Assembly (NCBI RefSeq): GCF_913062725.1
Contig: NZ_CAJXWY010000024.1
Coordinates: forward strand, 1 to 55,367
Length of the DNA: 55,367 nucleotides
Direction: 5' to 3'
Source: an uncultured Thiohalocapsa sp.
GTDB lineage: Bacteria; Pseudomonadota; Gammaproteobacteria; Chromatiales; Chromatiaceae
Shown in pieces: positions 51,744 through 55,367 of the stretch. The notes under the pieces were generated by a model. It was not told the origin of the DNA. It was given only the letters and a program-made list of their open reading frames with translations, and did not search any database. Position 1 is the stretch's first letter. Each line of letters starts with the position of its first letter. The position numbers were made by a program, and so were the translations under genes.

Positions 51744-52951
51744 TGCGCCCTCACTCTGTAGAGGGCGGCCATTCCGCGCATCACCGCTACCGACTCGACT
51801 GGCACTTGATGCGTCTCATCGCCGAGCACGCGGATGTCAGGTCGATAACGAATATCCGGCGGCGGCTGGATGAGGAGCAGATAGTCTCCTGCTTGCATCC
51901 GGCTCGCGTCCGGCAGCCGGGTCTGCCCCGGAGATACGTTCAGTGGCAGGAGGCGATAGCGCACACGCAGCGGTACGTGATCAGCCGGGTCTTTGGTCAC
52001 GAGCACGATGCGCGCATCCTTCGGCCGTAGGTATTTGCGGACCCCTCCCACCAGATCGGCGACCCAGTCATCCACGTCGGTGATGGGGCCACGCATTCCG
52101 GGCGGTGTGTCGCCATGGCGTTCATGTGTTGCCTGCAACCGGGTCAGGAGCTGCCATTGCCACTGGGCATCCAGTCCCAGCCAGGCGAGCAACAGCAAAG
52201 CCACCAGGACGGTCCGTCGTGCCTGTCCACTGACGTTGATCGACAGTATCAGGAACGTACCAACACTGATCACGAGCCAAAGCGTCGCCTGCATCAGGGG
52301 GCTGGTCTGCCACTGGTTTTCGGGGTGTTCACGATAGTTGATCGAGCGCATGCTCCAGGGCTCGCGCTCATACCAGGGTCGCAGGAGGTTCCGCACACTA
52401 CCGGCGACGGTGCGTGGTGCTGGAATCAGCGATATCTGCATCAATGCCAGAGGCTGCGAGAGCGCTCCCCCGACCGCAATGCCGATCAGGCTGATCTGCC
52501 CTGTCCAGTCAACATTGGTGGTCAGGTCCACCGCGCCCTGCTGCTTCTGGGCATCTGTCAGCAGTAGGGTGCGTATCTGCTGAGGCGCCTGATTGGACAC
52601 CCACAACAGCTTCAGATCCTGATCGTCGGTCAAGCCGTCGAGTTGCCATTGTAGTCTGCCGTAACGGTGCGCTTCTATCGCGGGCAGCCGGGCAAGCACG
52701 ATCGACGTGTCGTTTGCGCCCTCTTGTCGGATCATCAAACGGTCACTGGCGGCTTCTCCCTTTCCTTGGCGAAGTTGCAATTGATCCGGAGTGATCGTGA
52801 CCGGTGGAAAGCCCGGCCCGCGCAGCTCGACGAGCAAAAGCACGGTGAAGGTCAGCAGCAGGCCAATGAAAGCCGCCGACAGGGCTCGCATCGCCGGCGC
52901 CCGGCGACACTCCCAGAGCAGGCGTGTCAGTGTTCGTGGTCTAGCGTGCAT
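51740..52951 (-). CDS. membrane protein of unknown function in the polysaccharide block
   Basis: A 403-residue protein I do not recognise. It has an N-terminal membrane helix (AAFIGLLLTFTVLLLVEL), a roughly 170-residue periplasmic beta-rich domain (VTITPDQLQLRQGKGEA), two central helices (LWLVISVGTFLILSINV; TVLVALLLLAWLGLDAQ) and a C-terminal periplasmic domain (LRVRYRLLPLNVSPGQTRL). ATG at 52951 lies inside the 3' end of the GT4 gene, overlapping it by 11 bp. It probably works with the GT-C-like protein encoded next. Confidence 0.65.
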   Translation of the reverse strand: MHARPRTLTRLLWECRRAPAMRALSAAFIGLLLTFTVLLLVELRGPGFPPVTITPDQLQLRQGKGEAASDRLMIRQEGANDTSIVLARLPAIEAHRYGRLQWQLDGLTDDQDLKLLWVSNQAPQQIRTLLLTDAQKQQGAVDLTTNVDWTGQISLIGIAVGGALSQPLALMQISLIPAPRTVAGSVRNLLRPWYEREPWSMRSINYREHPENQWQTSPLMQATLWLVISVGTFLILSINVSGQARRTVLVALLLLAWLGLDAQWQWQLLTRLQATHERHGDTPPGMRGPITDVDDWVADLVGGVRKYLRPKDARIVLVTKDPADHVPLRVRYRLLPLNVSPGQTRLPDASRMQAGDYLLLIQPPPDIRYRPDIRVLGDETHQVPVESVAVMRGMAALYRVRAQ

Positions 52952-54110
52952 CGTCACCCAGCACCCGAGCGTAGACATCGGCCACACGTTTGGCAATGGC
53001 ATTGATGCTGAAAGCAACCGATAGCGCAGTCCGACCCTTGTCGCCCAGCAGCCGTCTTTGCGCGGGATCTTGCTCAAGTTGGCGCAAGGCGTCGGCGACG
53101 GCCGACGCCTTGCCTGGCTGGGTCAGCAGGCCATTACCAGCCTGGCGGACCAACCATCCTGTGCCGGACCCCGGGATATCGCTGACCACCACGGGTTTTG
53201 CAAAGTGCATCGCCTCGAGCAGGACAAGGCCAAAGGCCTCTGTACGTTCGATGGAGGGTAGACAGAAGACATCACAGGATGCCAGCAGGGCCGCCAACTC
53301 GACGCGTTTGGCCTCACCCCAGAGAAGGACCCTGTCCTGCAGGCCGCGTTCCTGGATCAGGGCACGCAACCGTGACGCCTGGTCGCCGGTGCCGACAATG
53401 ATGGTGCGGGCGTCAGGCAACGCGCCCGTGGCGTCGATCAGCACATCATGGCCCTTGTAATAGGTGAGGCGGCCGACGGACAGCACCCGCAGCCCGACTC
53501 GGCCCCAAATAGGCTCTGCGTCCGGCGCCTCGTGCGCCGCCGAGACACGGAGGCGATTGGCATCCAGCCCCAGTGGGATCGTGAGACAGCGCTCTCGCCA
53601 CCGCCTGAGCGCGTCGCTGCTCTGCAGATAGGGCGGCGATGTGGCGATGACGGCGGCGCTTTTGGCCAACAGTTGTTGTTCCAGCGGACGATAAAATCGG
53701 TAGGCAAGCGCCAGTCGTCGATCCACGCGCGACATGGCCACATCGGCATGCCAGTGCACGACCCAGGGCAGCGCACGGGCGCGTCGAGACAAGAGCGCCG
53801 TGAATGCAGACACGTTTGGCACATGTAGATGCAGGAGGTCCGGGCGAAATTCCCGGATGCGACGGTTCAGCCAGTGCAGATAGGTCGGGCTTATGGGCAC
53901 ATACAAAAATCGCCCGAGCGTTGGAACGCGATGCACAATCGGCTGCTCGTTATCCGAGGGGACATCCGCGGCGGGGTCGCCGCCTGCCTTGTGCACCAGT
54001 GCTGCCGTAGTGATGCCGCGCCGCTCGAGGGCGCCCAGCAGATCCGCCAGGAAATATTCGACACCACCAGCTACTGGTGGGTAATACTTGCCGAGATGCA
54101 ATACACGCAT
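52941..54110 (-). CDS. glycosyltransferase family 4 protein
   Basis: A 389-residue GT-B enzyme that transfers a sugar from a nucleotide donor to a lipid-linked or polymer acceptor at the cytosolic face. It starts MRVLHLGKYYPPVAGGVE with the acceptor-side glycine loop. The donor-side signature is VFCLPSIERTEAFGLVLLEAM, with the E-x7-E motif, preceded by LSVGRLTYYKGHDVLIDA. ATG at 54110 shares one base with the preceding TGA (TGATG). Donor sugar unknown. Confidence 0.92.
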   Translation of the reverse strand: MRVLHLGKYYPPVAGGVEYFLADLLGALERRGITTAALVHKAGGDPAADVPSDNEQPIVHRVPTLGRFLYVPISPTYLHWLNRRIREFRPDLLHLHVPNVSAFTALLSRRARALPWVVHWHADVAMSRVDRRLALAYRFYRPLEQQLLAKSAAVIATSPPYLQSSDALRRWRERCLTIPLGLDANRLRVSAAHEAPDAEPIWGRVGLRVLSVGRLTYYKGHDVLIDATGALPDARTIIVGTGDQASRLRALIQERGLQDRVLLWGEAKRVELAALLASCDVFCLPSIERTEAFGLVLLEAMHFAKPVVVSDIPGSGTGWLVRQAGNGLLTQPGKASAVADALRQLEQDPAQRRLLGDKGRTALSVAFSINAIAKRVADVYARVLGDDAR

Positions 54111-54505
54111 CAGCCGCTATCAGCATCGTGGCCCGCCGGGTTTTCCACGGCCGTCTTCCCCGCCAAAGCGGAAGCCTGCCGAAGGTCGGCCTCGACCATG
54201 GCCAGTCGCTGTGCGAGACGCCGAATCTTGCGCTCTTGCCGTGATCGTTCGATGTCCAACGTCAACATCTTGAGCAGCATGAAACCGAACGCGAGGACCA
54301 GCGCCAGGATTGGCGGGTAGCTGACGCCCAAGTGGCCTGCGATCGAATCGAAGAGCGTGGGCCAAAAGCCGACCACGATCACCGTGATCGCAACGGCAAT
54401 CCACCAAAGCGCAAACGGACCGTGAAGATGATCACGGCGGACCAGCCACAAGATGCCCAGCCCCAAAAACAGACCCAGGAAGAGAGAGGTCAACTGATAC
54501 GTCAT
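54110..54505 (-). CDS. DUF2304 membrane protein
   Basis: A 131-residue protein with three hydrophobic helices (LFLGLFLGLGILWLV; LWWIAVAITVIVVGFW; ILALVLAFGFMLLKMLT) and a C-terminal coiled-coil-like basic/acidic helix (IRRLAQRLAMVEADLRQ). This is the DUF2304 pattern. Such genes usually stand beside a dolichol-phosphate-mannose-synthase-like GT2, as here, and probably anchor or modulate it. Start and stop both overlap the neighbours by a single base (TGATG). Confidence 0.83.
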   Translation of the reverse strand: MTYQLTSLFLGLFLGLGILWLVRRDHLHGPFALWWIAVAITVIVVGFWPTLFDSIAGHLGVSYPPILALVLAFGFMLLKMLTLDIERSRQERKIRRLAQRLAMVEADLRQASALAGKTAVENPAGHDADSG

Positions 54506-55230
54506 CAGCGGCACTCAACGGATTCGGAGTCGCGCTGCTCGCCTTCTGGCAACTGCGACGAGCAGTCAATACGGCGTCCGACCTGTGCCAGACACAGCAC
54601 GCTTGTCTGCACCATATAACGGCTCACCGCCCACCAGGAGTTGAAGATACGCGAATGGCCATGACGTCGGTCGCGCATGCGTACGGGCACTTCAACGACA
54701 CGAAAGCCGTGATGCTTCAGGTTGAGTAACACACCAACGTCTTGGTAGTCCAGCAGGGTAGCGAAGGGTCGCGCCAGTTGCTCGATGGCACGCTGGTTGT
54801 AGGCCCTGAAGCCAGAGGTCAGATCTTCGAGAGCCAAACCGCCGAACCCCCGAAAGTAGCGCTGTGCCACTCGTCGCAGGGTACTTGCCCGTTCCGGGTA
54901 AGCGCCGATCGCTACGTCCGCTGCGTCCGATACCACTGGATGCAGCAACCTGCCCAGGTCCGACGGGGCGTGTTGGCCATCCGCATCCAGCGTGATTGCC
55001 ACTGGCCAGTCCTGCCGCAGTGCGTAGCGCAGACCCGCCTGGGTTGCGCCCCAGGCACCGAGTTGAAAGGGCAACCGGAGCACCACGGCGCCGGCCGCTT
55101 CGGCCCTGGTGGCCGTGCCATCCGTGCTCGAATCATCAACGACGATGATCGCTTCGCTGACGTACTGCTGTACCTCAGCGACCACCTTGCCGATGCTTTC
55201 TGCCTCGTTGAAGGCGGGGATGACGATCAC
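54505..55230 (-). CDS. glycosyltransferase family 2, polyprenyl-phosphate sugar synthase type
   Basis: A 241-residue GT-A enzyme likely to move a sugar from a nucleotide donor to polyprenyl phosphate. Visible are VIPAFNEAESIGKVV, VVDDSSTDGT, the metal-binding TLDADGQHAPSDL and GLALEDLTSGFRAYNQRA. Unlike some relatives it has no C-terminal membrane helices. The only in-frame start that fits is a GTG at 55230. It heads the five-gene overlapping unit that ends at 50271. Confidence 0.9.
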   Translation of the reverse strand: MIVIPAFNEAESIGKVVAEVQQYVSEAIIVVDDSSTDGTATRAEAAGAVVLRLPFQLGAWGATQAGLRYALRQDWPVAITLDADGQHAPSDLGRLLHPVVSDAADVAIGAYPERASTLRRVAQRYFRGFGGLALEDLTSGFRAYNQRAIEQLARPFATLLDYQDVGVLLNLKHHGFRVVEVPVRMRDRRHGHSRIFNSWWAVSRYMVQTSVLCLAQVGRRIDCSSQLPEGEQRDSESVECR

Positions 55231-55367
55231 GACGTGGATCCAGATAGATATCCTAGGAGCCTGTCCGACTTAGGCTCAGGATTCGGTCTTATCCGTGTGC
55301 TACTGCCAAAAAATATACGAATCGGTTTATTTGGGGCGAAAATTCGGGCTTTTTTCGCGAAAACGCG
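55231..55367. mobile_element. possible end of an insertion element or transferred segment
   Basis: A 137-bp stretch with no gene and a sudden rise in A/T. It contains GAGCCT (55258-55263) and AGGCTC (55272-55277) as an inverted repeat around TGTCCGAC-like sequence, then A- and T-runs, and GCGAAAA facing TTTTCGC at the far end. GGAGCCTGTCCGA resembles terminal repeats of some insertion sequences. No transposase is visible because the window ends here. Confidence 0.3.

Noticed and set aside
1..55367. CRISPR array, rRNA genes, complete transposase or prophage genes
   Set aside because: No regularly spaced repeats with unique spacers, no rRNA motifs, and no integrase or transposase frames were seen.

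Overview
The window is about 55 kb of dense, GC-rich chromosome from a gammaproteobacterium. Its conserved blocks (tRNA-Gln-prs-rplY-pth beside ispE; hemA-prfA-prmC-moeB; rnt, grxD and sodB close together; pta-ackA) are typical of that class. Two accessory genes suggest lifestyle: a CowN homologue (protects nitrogenase from CO) implies a diazotroph, and an N-acetylglutaminylglutamine (NAGGN)-type amidotransferase implies osmotic stress. A halophilic or haloalkaliphilic Chromatiales/Ectothiorhodospiraceae-like bacterium would fit, but this is inference; no rRNA is present.

Layout. 1-53: 5' part of tRNA-Tyr with its promoter. 321-1661: ugd. 1706-9100 (minus): a TPR protein, ispE, tRNA-Gln, prs, rplY and pth, then an OmpP1/FadL porin; lolB and ychF are absent from their usual places. 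9386-14018 (plus): hemA, prfA, prmC, a small conserved unknown and moeB. 14223-25693 (minus): SOUL protein, CinA-type protein, zinc-ribbon metallopeptidase, DnaQ-like exonuclease paired with a cNMP/CBS/DUF294 nucleotidyltransferase, SOS-box-linked dnaE2, mlaA and a TraB/GumN protein. 25789-31420: rnt, grxD and sodB, interrupted by asnO (NAGGN amidotransferase) and hyuB. 31495-34812: SMR exporter, SYLF protein, a secreted unknown, tRNA-Glu and tRNA-Ala, htpX. 34951-46782: uvrA, cowN with a sigma54-like promoter, an exported phosphoesterase, an unknown, SirB1 protein, cysZ, ackA, pta, a DUF4124 protein and an FmdB-type zinc ribbon. 46854-48619: CobD/CobC aminotransferase and a 57-codon hemP behind a Fur-like palindrome. 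48629-48946: an AAA-ATPase remnant. 49136-55230: a lower-GC surface-polysaccharide block (wecB; GT2, DUF2304, GT4, two membrane proteins with overlapping starts and stops). The right edge looks like the end of an insertion element.

How the genes work together. The left half is information processing and precursor supply (tRNA maturation, translation release, PRPP, isoprenoid, tetrapyrrole and molybdopterin synthesis). The middle is stress and repair (dnaE2, uvrA, sodB, grxD, htpX). The right end, together with ugd at the left end, makes nucleotide sugars and assembles surface glycans. The points most worth following are the orphan asnO-hyuB pair inside otherwise conserved synteny, the isolated cowN with its -24/-12 element, the solitary SOS-boxed dnaE2, the 15-bp C-rich tandem repeat between tRNA-Gln and prs, the apparently leaderless unknown gene between prmC and moeB, and the in-frame duplication inside the SOUL protein.
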